A stretch of DNA of 21,426 nt, taken from the NCBI GenBank assembly GCA_020430865.1, contig JAGQIY010000378.1, positions 1-21,426 on the forward strand, in the 5' to 3' direction. This document shows positions 1-9,925 of the stretch, piece after piece (the first letter of the stretch is position 1; each line of letters begins with the position of its first letter). The DNA is from Myxococcales bacterium (GTDB lineage: Bacteria > Myxococcota > Polyangia > Polyangiales > Polyangiaceae). A program made the position numbers and the translations under genes. The notes under the pieces are model-generated. The model worked only from the letters and a program-made list of their open reading frames with translations. It had not been told where the DNA came from and ran no database searches.

Positions 1-143
1 AGCTCCAGCACCTTCTCCGGTTGCTTGGTGTGGTGACGCTGATAGTCACTCCACAAGATCTCTTCGCTGGTTGGGTCGATGACCACCGCCTTCACGGTGG
101 TCGAGCCCACGTCCATGCCGATGACGAGCTCTCTCGCTTGCAT
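1..143 (-). CDS. Acyl-CoA dehydratase activase-like protein (BadF/BadG/BcrA/BcrD ATPase family), N-terminal part
   Basis: Seen: reading leftward from an ATG at 143-141, the frame stays open to the window edge (47 codons) and begins MQARELVIGMDVGSTTVKAV, followed by VIDPTSEEILWSDYQRH. The GMDVGSTTVKAVVID stretch is the phosphate-1 loop of the ASKHA ATPase fold as found in activators of 2-hydroxyacyl-CoA dehydratases and benzoyl-CoA reductases. An AAGGGG ribosome binding site lies about 6 bases upstream of the ATG. Family knowledge: these proteins carry a 4Fe-4S cluster between two subunits and use ATP to drive an electron into a partner enzyme; many myxobacterial versions are very long (over 1,000 residues) fusions. 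Only the N terminus is present, so the length, cluster cysteines and partner cannot be judged. The gene is divergent from a lipoprotein-tetR pair and has an ACTGAC-N6-GTCAGT dyad 98 bp upstream. Confidence 0.85.
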   Translation of the reverse strand, partial: MQARELVIGMDVGSTTVKAVVIDPTSEEILWSDYQRHHTKQPEKVLE

Positions 144-240
144 CTGATTCCCCTTCGATCGTTCCGTGCGCCTTGGGCCCAGCGGCCTCGGCGATGCTTG
201 CGGTCGAGTGCCTCGAGCCGACGCGCAAACGCTAACCTGA

Positions 241-258
241 ACTGACGCTGACGTCAGT
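241..258. promoter_or_regulatory. Dyad operator candidate 1, ACTGAC-N6-GTCAGT
   Basis: Perfect inverted repeat: ACTGAC, spacer GCTGAC, GTCAGT. It lies 98 bp upstream of the leftward activase start. The same arms and spacer length recur at 458-475. Dyads of this size are typical for TetR-family dimers, and a TetR gene lies 1.3 kb downstream. Binding is inferred. Confidence 0.7.
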
Positions 259-457
259 GTCTTCCCGTGTACCAGGTCGAAAGGCGACTTCAAGCGCCGC
301 TGGGCTCGGTCCGGTGCTCGCAGATCTCTCAAGGAGATCCACGGCTTGGGATGTTTCAACGAGTTTTCACCGTGACACTGACCGAACCGTGACCACTCGG
401 TACGCAACTTTGCCCGGACGTTCCTGGGCCGTCGCTGTGACTCGTGCCGGGGGAGTG

Positions 458-475
458 ACTGACACGAGCGTCAGT
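458..475. promoter_or_regulatory. Dyad operator candidate 2, ACTGAC-N6-GTCAGT
   Basis: Perfect inverted repeat: ACTGAC, spacer ACGAGC, GTCAGT. It lies about 30 bp upstream of the likely start of the lipoprotein gene that precedes tetR. The spacer differs from copy 1 (GCTGAC) while the arms are identical, as expected for conserved protein-contact half-sites. Confidence 0.7.
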
Positions 476-505
476 GAATGCGCTTCGAGCGCGAAGGTGC
501 CATCG

Positions 506-1699
506 TTGAGAACGGTGGGGCGCATTGGATTCTGGTTGGGCAGCGGTCTCTTCTCGGTGTGCGCTCTCGGGGTGTGTGGCTGTGAGAAGGAGCGACCAGC
601 GCCGCCGAGCGAGCCGTCTTCGCTGGCGCCGAAGGCGCTCCACGGCGTCTCGCTGGCGAGCCGCAATGGGTTCGACCTGGCGTTGCGAGGCGATGGGTTC
701 GAGCTGGTCTGGGGTGCTCCTCACCCCCCGATCCAGAAGGCGAGGCTACCGCGCAAGCACGTTACCGTAGGGATCTGGTCTTGGAACTTCGACGCGGGGG
801 GTCACGGCAGCGGTGAACCCCGGAAGCTGTTCGAGCTGACGAAAGGTCGGGAACTCGGTGAGATCGAGGCTCTGGCGTTGCCCGAGCGCTTGGCGGTGGG
901 CTGGACGGAGCGCGTGGATGCGGGCCACGAGGTGCGTGGCTGGCTGGGCGAGGGGACCCGAGAAGTGATGGCGCCCACGACGCTCGGCGCCAACGATGTG
1001 AGCGCCAACGTCAGAGGCAACCTGCGGTTGATGGTGTCCCGCGAGCGTCCGACGGTGTTCTTCCGTGGCGCGAGCGGGGACTGCCCCAGAGGCGTGGCCA
1101 GCAAGGACGAGCGTTGCAGCGCCGTGGGCTTCGTCAGTCTGGAGCCGGAGGGCCCGAGGGCCAGGCGCGGCCCGCTCTCCGTTCCCAGCCCCTGTCCTGG
1201 CGCGATCGTCGGCGTGAGCATGAGCGAGAAGACTTGGCAGTACGCGCTCTGCTCGTGGAAGGACGGCAAGGTCGACACCACACTTTTCTCTGTGGATTTT
1301 AGCCCGCAGTACGCGCGGGCCGTCGAGCTCGAGCCCGGCTGTGCACCCCTGGGTGGGGTCGATGCGGGACGAGACATCTTCCTGGGTTTCGACTGCGGAG
1401 GCTCCCGCAAGCTCGCGGTGGTACGCGACACTCAGGTTCCCGAGCCGACGCGGGACATGGGAGACGCGCGCTTCGAGTGTGAGCGTGGGCATCTGGTGTT
1501 TCGGGCGGCGGACTTCAGGCACGCCTTCAGCTTGCCCCAGAGGAATCTCGAGGTGCTGTTGCCGGTGGCGTTCAGGCATCCGGGTGTGCGCGCCGTGTGG
1601 ACGGGGATCAGCCTCGTCCTCGCCTACCCGATGGGCGACGGCTTGGTGCTCGAAGCGCACGCGTGTCGTGGCGGCAAGCTGGAACCGAGCAGCCTGTAG
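506..1699 (+). CDS. Predicted lipoprotein of unknown function
   Basis: The frame is open from 257, but protein-like sequence begins with a signal peptide near 500. I prefer the TTG at 506 (397 aa) because GAAGGTG sits 6 bases upstream; GTG codons at 497 and 515 are alternatives. The N terminus has an Arg-containing head, a hydrophobic stretch (residues 7-23, FWLGSGLFSVCALGV) and a lipobox-like VCGC with the modifiable Cys at about 26, followed by a Pro/Ser-rich linker. The mature part is rich in short beta-type segments and Gly turns and has several Cys (for example DCPRG, ERCSA, PGCAPLGG, FDCGG), which suggests a disulfide-bonded envelope protein, perhaps a beta-propeller; I recognise no family. 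It lies 38 bp before the tetR gene in the same direction, so the two are probably co-transcribed and controlled by the dyad at 458-475. Confidence 0.7.
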   Translation: MRTVGRIGFWLGSGLFSVCALGVCGCEKERPAPPSEPSSLAPKALHGVSLASRNGFDLALRGDGFELVWGAPHPPIQKARLPRKHVTVGIWSWNFDAGGHGSGEPRKLFELTKGRELGEIEALALPERLAVGWTERVDAGHEVRGWLGEGTREVMAPTTLGANDVSANVRGNLRLMVSRERPTVFFRGASGDCPRGVASKDERCSAVGFVSLEPEGPRARRGPLSVPSPCPGAIVGVSMSEKTWQYALCSWKDGKVDTTLFSVDFSPQYARAVELEPGCAPLGGVDAGRDIFLGFDCGGSRKLAVVRDTQVPEPTRDMGDARFECERGHLVFRAADFRHAFSLPQRNLEVLLPVAFRHPGVRAVWTGISLVLAYPMGDGLVLEAHACRGGKLEPSSL

Positions 1700-1737
1700 T
1701 CGACAGCCAGCGCCGGTTCGCGCTATTTCCGCAGCTG

Positions 1738-2442
1738 ATGGCGGCGAAGCGCGGATCCAGGAGCAAGACCACGGCAGCGCGCCCCAGGGCGAGTGATCGT
1801 CAGGCGCGGCGTCAGCAGATCCTCGAGGCGGCGCGCGTGGTGTTCGCCAAGCGTGGCTATCATCAGACCACCATCGAGCACATCGTGGCGGAGGCGGGTG
1901 TCGCGCGCGGCACCTTCTACCTCTACTTCGAGGACAAGCGCTCGGTATTTGGTGAACTGATCGATCGCTTCAGCGCGCGCATCTCGATGGCGATCAGCAG
2001 CATCATCGTGGATGACGCGACCCGGAGCGTCGCGGAACAGGCGCGCGGAAACATCCACGCGATCATTGGCCTGGCGCTTCAGGAGCGTGAGATGACCAAG
2101 ATCCTGTTCACCGATGCCGTGGGTTTGGATCCGGGATTCGATCGCAAGCTGTACAGCTTCTACGACGAGGTCGTGCAGCTGCTCACCGAGAGCCTGCGCC
2201 AGGGCCAGCGCCTGGGCATCGTCGCGGATGGCGAACCAAGAGTGCTCGCCTACCTCACGATTGGCGCGTTGAAGGAGCTGTTGACTCAAGTGGTCACGCT
2301 CGGCCTCACCGCGGACAGCGCCGAGGTGCTCACCGCGCAGCTGTATGACTTTCTGAGCCGAGGTTACCTTCGGGTGGAACCAGCGGCTCAGCGGCCGAAC
2401 CCGAAGAAGCGCGAGCCTCGTCCCAGAACCCCGAAGAGCTAA
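1738..2442 (+). CDS. TetR/AcrR-family transcriptional regulator
   Basis: A 234-aa protein from the ATG at 1738; upstream codons in the same frame overlap the preceding gene and were not used. After a basic Ser/Arg/Lys-rich tail (residues 1-25), residues 27-73 form the TetR DNA-binding domain: QQILEAARVVFAKRGYHQTT, then IEHIVAEAGVARGTFYLYF, including the hallmark GTFYLYFEDK end of the recognition helix. The remaining ~160 residues are alpha-helical and would form the ligand pocket and dimer interface. The C terminus ends in a basic Pro/Arg/Lys tail. Length is usual for the family (about 190-240). The partner ligand cannot be read from sequence; proximity to an acyl-CoA dehydratase activase would fit an acyl-CoA or aromatic acid ligand, but this is inference. 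Likely autoregulated, together with the lipoprotein and the divergent activase, through the paired dyads at 241-258 and 458-475. Confidence 0.93.
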   Translation: MAAKRGSRSKTTAARPRASDRQARRQQILEAARVVFAKRGYHQTTIEHIVAEAGVARGTFYLYFEDKRSVFGELIDRFSARISMAISSIIVDDATRSVAEQARGNIHAIIGLALQEREMTKILFTDAVGLDPGFDRKLYSFYDEVVQLLTESLRQGQRLGIVADGEPRVLAYLTIGALKELLTQVVTLGLTADSAEVLTAQLYDFLSRGYLRVEPAAQRPNPKKREPRPRTPKS

Positions 2443-2496
2443 TTTCCGCGGCACCTGCGTCGAGGGACCGAGCGACGAGGCACGCGCGGCGCGCGC

Positions 2497-2505
2497 TGCT
2501 ATACT
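2497..2505 (+). promoter_or_regulatory. Extended -10 promoter (TGC-TATACT)
   Basis: TATACT at 2500-2505 is preceded by TG plus one base (TGC), an extended -10 element matching the sigma-70 consensus well; no clear -35 is seen 17 bp upstream. It lies 36 bp before the ATG at 2541. A very similar TGCTATCCT followed by GGGCC lies before the acyl-CoA dehydrogenase gene at 15705-15713. Confidence 0.5.
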
Positions 2506-2540
2506 GCTGGGCCGATCGGGCCTGGACGAAGCAAGGCGTG

Positions 2541-3287
2541 ATGAACAAGCCGGGGGATGAAGGGGAAAGCGCCGAGCGCGACACAGTGAGCTCGGCGCAC
2601 TCGGGGCGAGCCACGACGCATCGCCCGAACGGTTCGTCGATGAGTTCGCTACCTCCAGGCGCGAGGCGGCGCGACCCGAAGAGCGACTTCCCACCGAGCG
2701 TCTCTCCTCATAGCGGTGCGCGCTGGAAGGGGTTGCTCGCGCTGGGTGCTCGGGACGCCGTGCTGCAGCTGCTCGGTCCGCGGCGCCTCTCGGAGCTGAC
2801 GGCGCGCCTCTCACCCACGGCCAGGTCTGTCTTCGATCAGCAGTACATCGCCACCGCCTGGTACGAGGAGTCCGCCAGCGCGGAGATCCTCGAACAGCTG
2901 GCGGCGCTGCTCGGGCGCGACCCCCAGAGCGTCGCCCTCGAGGTCGGCGCCCGGACGGTCGACAACTCGACTGGTCAGCTCGGTCAGTGGTTGATGCGCT
3001 TCATCTCTACACCCGAGCGAGTCGTCGGCTACTCGCGCGAGGTCTGGTCTCGGCTGAGGGACGGCGATCTCAGCGCCGAGCTGAAGCCAGGCATGATCGT
3101 GTGCCGGTTGCGTGGTTGGCGGGGACACCACCCGCTGGTCTGTGTGTGCACCCAGGGCGCGCTCGATCGTCTCGGGAGTCACATGCCCGGCTTGGTCTGG
3201 CTCGGCAGCACGCGCACGAGTTGCGTCTCCGAGGGAGCGCCCGCGTGTGTGTATGAGCTGCGCTTTCGTCGCGGTGAGCAGGACTGA
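2541..3287 (+). CDS. V4R/DUF2378-like protein (myxobacterial small-molecule-binding-type domain)
   Basis: A 248-aa protein. The ATG at 2541 is preferred over the GTG at 2538 because AAGG at 2534-2537 is then better spaced. The first ~55 residues are polar, Ser/Arg/Pro-rich and probably disordered. The rest, from about residue 57 ([20 protein letters not shown]), is a compact alpha/beta domain: helices around [20 protein letters not shown], a WYEE segment, a helical middle with [13 protein letters not shown], and a C-terminal pattern [18 protein letters not shown] Cys-x(n)-G-x-P-x-C-x-[YF]-E-[LV]-R ending is typical of the V4R/heme-NO-binding-like superfamily and of DUF2378 (TIGR02265), a family expanded in myxobacteria. 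These domains bind small hydrophobic ligands or act as sensory modules. It stands alone between tetR and sucA with its own promoter. The family assignment is by motif resemblance only. Confidence 0.6.
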   Translation: MNKPGDEGESAERDTVSSAHSGRATTHRPNGSSMSSLPPGARRRDPKSDFPPSVSPHSGARWKGLLALGARDAVLQLLGPRRLSELTARLSPTARSVFDQQYIATAWYEESASAEILEQLAALLGRDPQSVALEVGARTVDNSTGQLGQWLMRFISTPERVVGYSREVWSRLRDGDLSAELKPGMIVCRLRGWRGHHPLVCVCTQGALDRLGSHMPGLVWLGSTRTSCVSEGAPACVYELRFRRGEQD

Positions 3288-3724
3288 CCAGCCCCGAATG
3301 GTTTTCTGGGGGTGAGGCGCCCCGTTCGAGTGGCCTTGGTCCAAGCGCGCCATGGTTCGCGCACACATCCCCCCACCTCGTCGGCCGGCGCCAGCGAACG
3401 CTTCGTGACCGGTCCAACGCAGGCACCTCGGCGGTGCCCGTGGCGTGCGACTACCGTCGACCGCTAGCACCCTCCGTTCCATCTTTCAATCGCCTGGCCC
3501 CGCCTCCGGTGCCGCAGCGGAAACAAACCGCTGGAGGGCAAGCCCAGCGTGCTGCCTGGCCACACAGCCGTACGTGCACCCGAGGTGAGTTCGTGCTTGC
3601 GCCGAGCAAGGGAATCGATATCGAGCCTTCTCAGGCTGTCGACTCCGGTCGTAGCCTGTGTATTGGTTGTTCAATGCCCAGCGCGTGGGCAACTGCATCG
3701 AGTGCGATTGGGAGTGCCTTAGAC
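3288..3724. other. 437-bp intergenic region upstream of sucA, with two hairpins
   Basis: The frame is open through this stretch ahead of sucA, but the implied peptide has no resemblance to E1o, so I treat it as non-coding leader. It contains a stem GGCACC-tcggc-GGTGCC (3422-3438) and a stem CAGCGG-aaacaaa-CCGCTG (3515-3533), both perfect 6-bp stems without a following T-run. They could be leader structures or a rho-independent-like end of the upstream unit. No riboswitch family is recognised and no convincing -35/-10 pair was found. Confidence 0.4.
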
Positions 3725-6646
<2,922 letters not shown>

Positions 6647-6891
6647 CTTGCGGCTCGCCCCGCTCGCGGGGCGACTCTCGAGCGGCGCCCAGGGGCGCTT
6701 CGCCAGACGTGCGGAAACCCACTGTCGCCGGCGCTTCCGCGTCTTAGGCTCTGCCTCGCGGTCCCAAGCAATTTGCCAAGCGGCGGCGTCGACCCGTGTT
6801 AGGGTCGGCGCTGCTTTTGCCGCGCCCGCTTCCGCCGCGAAGCGTGTTAGCGCTGATCCATCCAAACGCAGGAACAGGAGCAGGCTGATCC
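6647..6891. other. 245-bp sucA-sucB spacer with GC-rich hairpins
   Basis: No gene is seen. A perfect stem TCGCCCCG-CTCG-CGGGGCGA (6655-6674) starts 8 bases after the sucA stop, and GCGCCC-AG-GGGCGC follows shortly after. There is no T-run, so it may be a weak terminator, a processing site or an attenuator that lowers sucB-lpd transcription relative to sucA. A TTAGGGT sequence at 6799-6805 could be a -10, but TTGCCA upstream is 21 bp away, so a second promoter is only a possibility. Confidence 0.45.
6655..6674 (+). terminator. GC-rich hairpin after sucA
   Basis: 8-bp perfect stem with a CTCG tetraloop directly after the sucA stop codon, with no poly-T tail. It is either a factor-independent terminator of the U-less type, partial attenuation, or an mRNA-stabilising 3' structure; sequence alone cannot tell which. 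Confidence 0.4.
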
Positions 6892-8211
6892 ATGGCCGTT
6901 GAACTCAAAGTGCCCGAGGTGGGGGAGTCGATCACCGAGGTCCAGATCGGTGAGTGGTTGAAGAAGGTCGGTGAGGCCGTCAAACGTGACGAGCCCGTGG
7001 TGATGATCGAGACGGACAAGGTGACCGTCGAGCTGCCGTCACCAGTGGATGGCGTGATCAGCGAGATCAAGCTCACGGCGGGCACCAACGCAAGCGTCGG
7101 AGACATCGTCGGCTTCGTCGAGGAGGGCGCCGTAGCCAGCGACTCGGGCGCCAGCGACTCGGGCGCCAGCGACTCGGGCTCGAGTGGTCAAGCCAGCGGG
7201 CAAGCAGAGGGCGCCCCGGCACCGGCTGCGCCGGCCAAGGCTCCGAGCGCGCCGACTCCGACCGCGCCTGCACGGTCCCAGGATTCGATGCCTCGAGGAA
7301 ATGAGGAACCGCGGGTGATGCCGGCCGCGCAGCGAGAGCTGGCCCAACGCGGGATGGACGCCTCGCAGGTCACGGGGAGCGGACCCGGTGGTCGGATCCT
7401 CAAGGAGGACGTACAGCAGGCTCGAGCGCCCGAGCCATCCGCACCGGCGCCGAAGTCCGCCGCGCCGGCGCCGAAGCCCGCCGCGCCGGCGCCGCGCGCG
7501 AGCACGTCCGACCGCGAGCAGGAGGTCGTGGCCATGAGCCCGATGCGCAAGCGCATCGCGGAGCGCTTGGTGGAGTCTCAGCAGAGCGCCGCGTTGCTCA
7601 CCACCTTCAACGAGGTGGACATGAGCGAGGTGATGGCGATGCGCAAGCAGTACCAGCCGCTGTTCACCGACAAGTACGGCATCAAGCTTGGCTTCATGTC
7701 GTTCTTCGTGAAGGCAGCGTGTGATGCGCTAAAGTTGATTCCGCAGGTAAACGCGCAGATCAGCGGAACGGACATCGTTTATCACAACTACATGGACATC
7801 GGCGTTGCCGTCGGCGGAGGAAAGGGACTGGTCGTCCCGGTGATTCGCAACGCCGAGCGCCTGAGCTTCGCCGAGGTCGAGCTCACGATCTCTGACTTCG
7901 GAGCGCGCGCGAAGAAGAACGCGCTCAAGCTGGACGAGCTCCAGGGCGGCACGTTCACCATCTCCAACGGTGGTGTCTATGGCTCGCTGATGTCCACGCC
8001 CATCATCAATCCACCCCAGAGCGGCATCCTGGGGCTGCACGGCATCCAGGACCGGCCGGTGGCTCGCAACGGCGAGGTGGTGATCCGTCCGATGATGTAC
8101 ATCGCGCTCACGTACGATCATCGCATCATCGACGGTCGTGAAGCGGTCACGTTCTTGAAGCGGATCAAGGAGTGCGTCGAGGAGCCCTCGCGCATGCTGA
8201 TCGAGGTCTGA
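6892..8211 (+). CDS. sucB: Dihydrolipoyllysine-residue succinyltransferase, E2o (SucB)
   Basis: The 439-aa core protein of 2-oxoglutarate dehydrogenase; it takes the succinyl group from SucA onto a lipoyl arm and passes it to CoA. Domain order: one lipoyl domain (1-77) with lipoylated Lys43 in [12 protein letters not shown]; a Ser/Asp/Gly linker built from SDSGA repeats, then an Ala/Pro linker; an E3/E1-binding domain (about 142-176, [20 protein letters not shown], then [13 protein letters not shown]); a second Ala/Pro-rich linker with APAPK repeats; and the catalytic domain from about 210 with [12 protein letters not shown]. The active-site motif TYDHRIIDG gives His410 and Asp414. CAGGAGCAGG before the ATG serves as ribosome binding site. 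Residues characteristic of succinyl-type E2 ([21 protein letters not shown]) and the adjacent sucA fix the substrate. lpd follows after 4 bp, so the two are co-transcribed. Confidence 0.97.
   Translation: MAVELKVPEVGESITEVQIGEWLKKVGEAVKRDEPVVMIETDKVTVELPSPVDGVISEIKLTAGTNASVGDIVGFVEEGAVASDSGASDSGASDSGSSGQASGQAEGAPAPAAPAKAPSAPTPTAPARSQDSMPRGNEEPRVMPAAQRELAQRGMDASQVTGSGPGGRILKEDVQQARAPEPSAPAPKSAAPAPKPAAPAPRASTSDREQEVVAMSPMRKRIAERLVESQQSAALLTTFNEVDMSEVMAMRKQYQPLFTDKYGIKLGFMSFFVKAACDALKLIPQVNAQISGTDIVYHNYMDIGVAVGGGKGLVVPVIRNAERLSFAEVELTISDFGARAKKNALKLDELQGGTFTISNGGVYGSLMSTPIINPPQSGILGLHGIQDRPVARNGEVVIRPMMYIALTYDHRIIDGREAVTFLKRIKECVEEPSRMLIEV
7138..7182 (+). repeat. 15-bp tandem repeat, three units, in sucB linker
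   Basis: Three head-to-tail copies of AGCGACTCGGGCGCC (last copy with TCG in place of GCC), encoding [15 protein letters not shown]. The repeat extends the flexible swinging-arm linker after the lipoyl domain. Near-identity of the units suggests recent slippage expansion. Confidence 0.95.
7441..7503 (+). repeat. 21-bp imperfect tandem repeat in second sucB linker
   Basis: Three units encode [14 protein letters not shown] and APAPRAS between the peripheral-subunit-binding and catalytic domains. Ala/Pro-rich extended linkers here are normal for E2 proteins; the near-identical DNA indicates repeat expansion. Confidence 0.9.
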
Positions 8212-8215
8212 ACTC

Positions 8216-9616
8216 ATGGCCACGAACCACGACCTGATCGTCATCGGCGCCGGCCCCGGAGGCTACATCGCCGCCATCCGTGCGGCTCAGCTTGGCCTCG
8301 ACGTGGCCTGTGTGGAGTACGAGCCGATGCTCGGGGGCACCTGTCTTCGAGTGGGCTGCATCCCGAGCAAGGCGCTCCTCGAAGCCAGTGAACTTTTCCA
8401 CCAGGCAAAGACAACGTTCGGCAGCCTGGGCATCAATCTGCCGCAGGTCCAGCTGGACCTGGCGACGATGCTGAGCCGCAAGGACGCGGTGGTGAAGGGC
8501 CTGACCGGCGGCATCGCGGGCCTGTTCAAGAAGCACAAGATCACCCGCTATCAAGGCCACGGGCGCTTCCTGGGCACACAGAACGGCGTGACCCGGGTCG
8601 CTGTCCGCAGCGATTCGGGAGACGTCGAGCTGCAGGCGGGGAAGGTGATCATCGCCACCGGAAGCAAGGTCGCTCCGCTGCGGGGTGTCGAGTGGGACGG
8701 CGATCGGATCGGCGGAAGCACCGAGGCGCTCAGCTACCCGAGCGTACCGAAACACCTGGTCGTGATCGGCGCCGGGGTGATCGGCCTGGAGCTCGGCTCG
8801 GTCTGGGGTCGACTGGGGTCGAAGGTGACGGTGCTCGAGTACCTGGACCGTATCCTTCCAGGGATGGACTCCGAGATCGCCAAGGAGGCCAAGCGCACCT
8901 TCGAGAAGCAGGACATCGAGTTCCGGCTTGGCTCGCGAGTCACCGCGGCGCGCGCGACGGACGACGGCGCGATCGTCGAAGTGGATGGTCAGGAGCCCAT
9001 CCAGTGCGACCGAGTGCTGCTCGCCGTCGGGCGCGTGCCGAATACAGACGGCCTGGCGCTCGAAACCGTTGGCCTCGCCACGGACGAGCGCGGGCGCATT
9101 CCCGTCGGCGATCATTTCGACACGGCAGTCTCCGGCATCTACGCGATCGGCGACGTGATCCGTGGGGCAATGCTCGCGCACAAGGCGGAAGACGAAGGCG
9201 TGGCCTGCGTCGAGGGCATCGTCACCGGCTATGGTCACGTCAACTACGACGCGATCCCGAGCGTGGTCTACACGAGTCCGGAGATCGCCTCCGTCGGACG
9301 CACGGAGGACGAGCTGAAGGAGGCGAACGTTCCCTATCGCAAGGGCGTGTTCCCGTTCATGGCCAACAGCCGTGCGCGTGCGATCGGTCACACCGAGGGG
9401 CGCGTGAAGATGCTGGCCCACGCCGAGACGGATCGCGTGCTCGGGGTTCACATCATTGGCGCGCACGCCGGCGATCTGATCGCCGAGTGCGCGGCTGCGA
9501 TCGAGTTCGGTGCCAGCAGCGAGGACATCGCTCGCACCTGTCACGCGCACCCGACGCTGGCGGAGGCGGTGAAAGAGGCAGCGCTCTCCGTCGACAAGCG
9601 ACCGCTCAACATCTGA
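8216..9616 (+). CDS. lpd: Dihydrolipoyl dehydrogenase, E3
   Basis: The 466-aa FAD flavoprotein that re-oxidises the lipoyl arm of SucB and reduces NAD+. FAD-binding GAGPGGYIAAIRAAQLG starts at residue 11. The redox-active disulfide is in GGTCLRVGCIPSKALLEASE (Cys43, Cys48). A second Rossmann motif, VVIGAGVIGLELGSVWGRLG (Gly185-Gly190), binds NAD+, and the Glu in LEYLDRILPGMD favours NAD over NADP. The FAD motif YAIGDVIRGAMLAHKAEDEG and the dimer-interface segment PSVVYTSPEIASVGRTEDEL follow. The C-terminal catalytic dyad is His445-Glu450 in HAHPTLAE. Length is standard for the family. It starts 4 bp after sucB with GAGG about 10 bases upstream inside the sucB end. It may also serve pyruvate dehydrogenase and the glycine cleavage system, as in other bacteria with one lpd. 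Confidence 0.97.
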   Translation: MATNHDLIVIGAGPGGYIAAIRAAQLGLDVACVEYEPMLGGTCLRVGCIPSKALLEASELFHQAKTTFGSLGINLPQVQLDLATMLSRKDAVVKGLTGGIAGLFKKHKITRYQGHGRFLGTQNGVTRVAVRSDSGDVELQAGKVIIATGSKVAPLRGVEWDGDRIGGSTEALSYPSVPKHLVVIGAGVIGLELGSVWGRLGSKVTVLEYLDRILPGMDSEIAKEAKRTFEKQDIEFRLGSRVTAARATDDGAIVEVDGQEPIQCDRVLLAVGRVPNTDGLALETVGLATDERGRIPVGDHFDTAVSGIYAIGDVIRGAMLAHKAEDEGVACVEGIVTGYGHVNYDAIPSVVYTSPEIASVGRTEDELKEANVPYRKGVFPFMANSRARAIGHTEGRVKMLAHAETDRVLGVHIIGAHAGDLIAECAAAIEFGASSEDIARTCHAHPTLAEAVKEAALSVDKRPLNI

Positions 9617-9925
9617 AGCCCGACGCAGGTGTGGGGCGGTCACGCCGCGCATCAGACGCGCCTCACCCCCCAACGAAACGCATCCGGACGCTCGAGACGA
9701 GTCGGCAACTGGTTCAACCGGTGCGGCTCCCGCGTGATGTTCGCGGCGTGGACAGCGGGTCCGTCGCAGAAATATCGAACACGAGTTCCGAGGTCGGCTG
9801 GTTGGTTGAACGAGTTGACCCTATGAATTCGGGGGTCTCGGTACGCGGGCTCGGCGACACGACCGGAAGACCAAAGCGTCACTGGTGCTGCGGAATAGGT
9901 TGCGGGTAGGGTGGGTTCTCTCGGC
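9617..9925. other. 309-bp intergenic region after lpd
   Basis: No gene or strong terminator is seen. A near-perfect dyad ACTGGTT-C-AACCGGT lies at 9708-9722, and a related half GGTTGAAC occurs at 9804-9811 next to GAGTTGACC, a possible -35 region. TAGGTT (9896-9901) is a weak -10 candidate for the following gene. These could be promoter/operator parts, with low certainty. Confidence 0.35.

Larger units (their letters stand above)
144..505. promoter_or_regulatory. Divergent control region between activase and lipoprotein-tetR genes
   Basis: This 362-bp stretch has no convincing gene; the open frame from 257 gives a composition unlike a protein before the lipoprotein signal peptide. It holds two identical-architecture dyads (241-258, 458-475) and an isolated ACTGAC half-site at 377-382. 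On the minus strand, CTGACG and TAGCGT spaced by 17 bp could be a weak -35/-10 pair overlapping the first dyad. No strong promoter was found for the plus strand. Confidence 0.6.

Noticed and set aside
377..394. Possible third ACTGAC-N6 dyad in the tetR control region
   Set aside because: Only the left half matches; the right half reads GTGACC instead of GTCAGT.
257..505. N-terminal extension of the lipoprotein frame
   Set aside because: The peptide before the signal sequence is composition-biased, would bury the signal peptide, and spans the second operator dyad.
3515..3533. Hairpin CAGCGG-aaacaaa-CCGCTG as a terminator or riboswitch
   Set aside because: No T-run and no conserved riboswitch motifs; kept only as an unexplained leader structure in the intergenic entry.
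3434..3724. N-terminal extension of sucA (97 codons)
   Set aside because: E1o proteins start just before the [10 protein letters not shown] helix; the upstream peptide has no resemblance to the family and a better start with GGGAG exists at 3725.
8165..9673. 502-codon minus-strand open frame opposite lpd
   Set aside because: Shadow of the dihydrolipoyl dehydrogenase gene; no recognisable protein features and no independent start signal.
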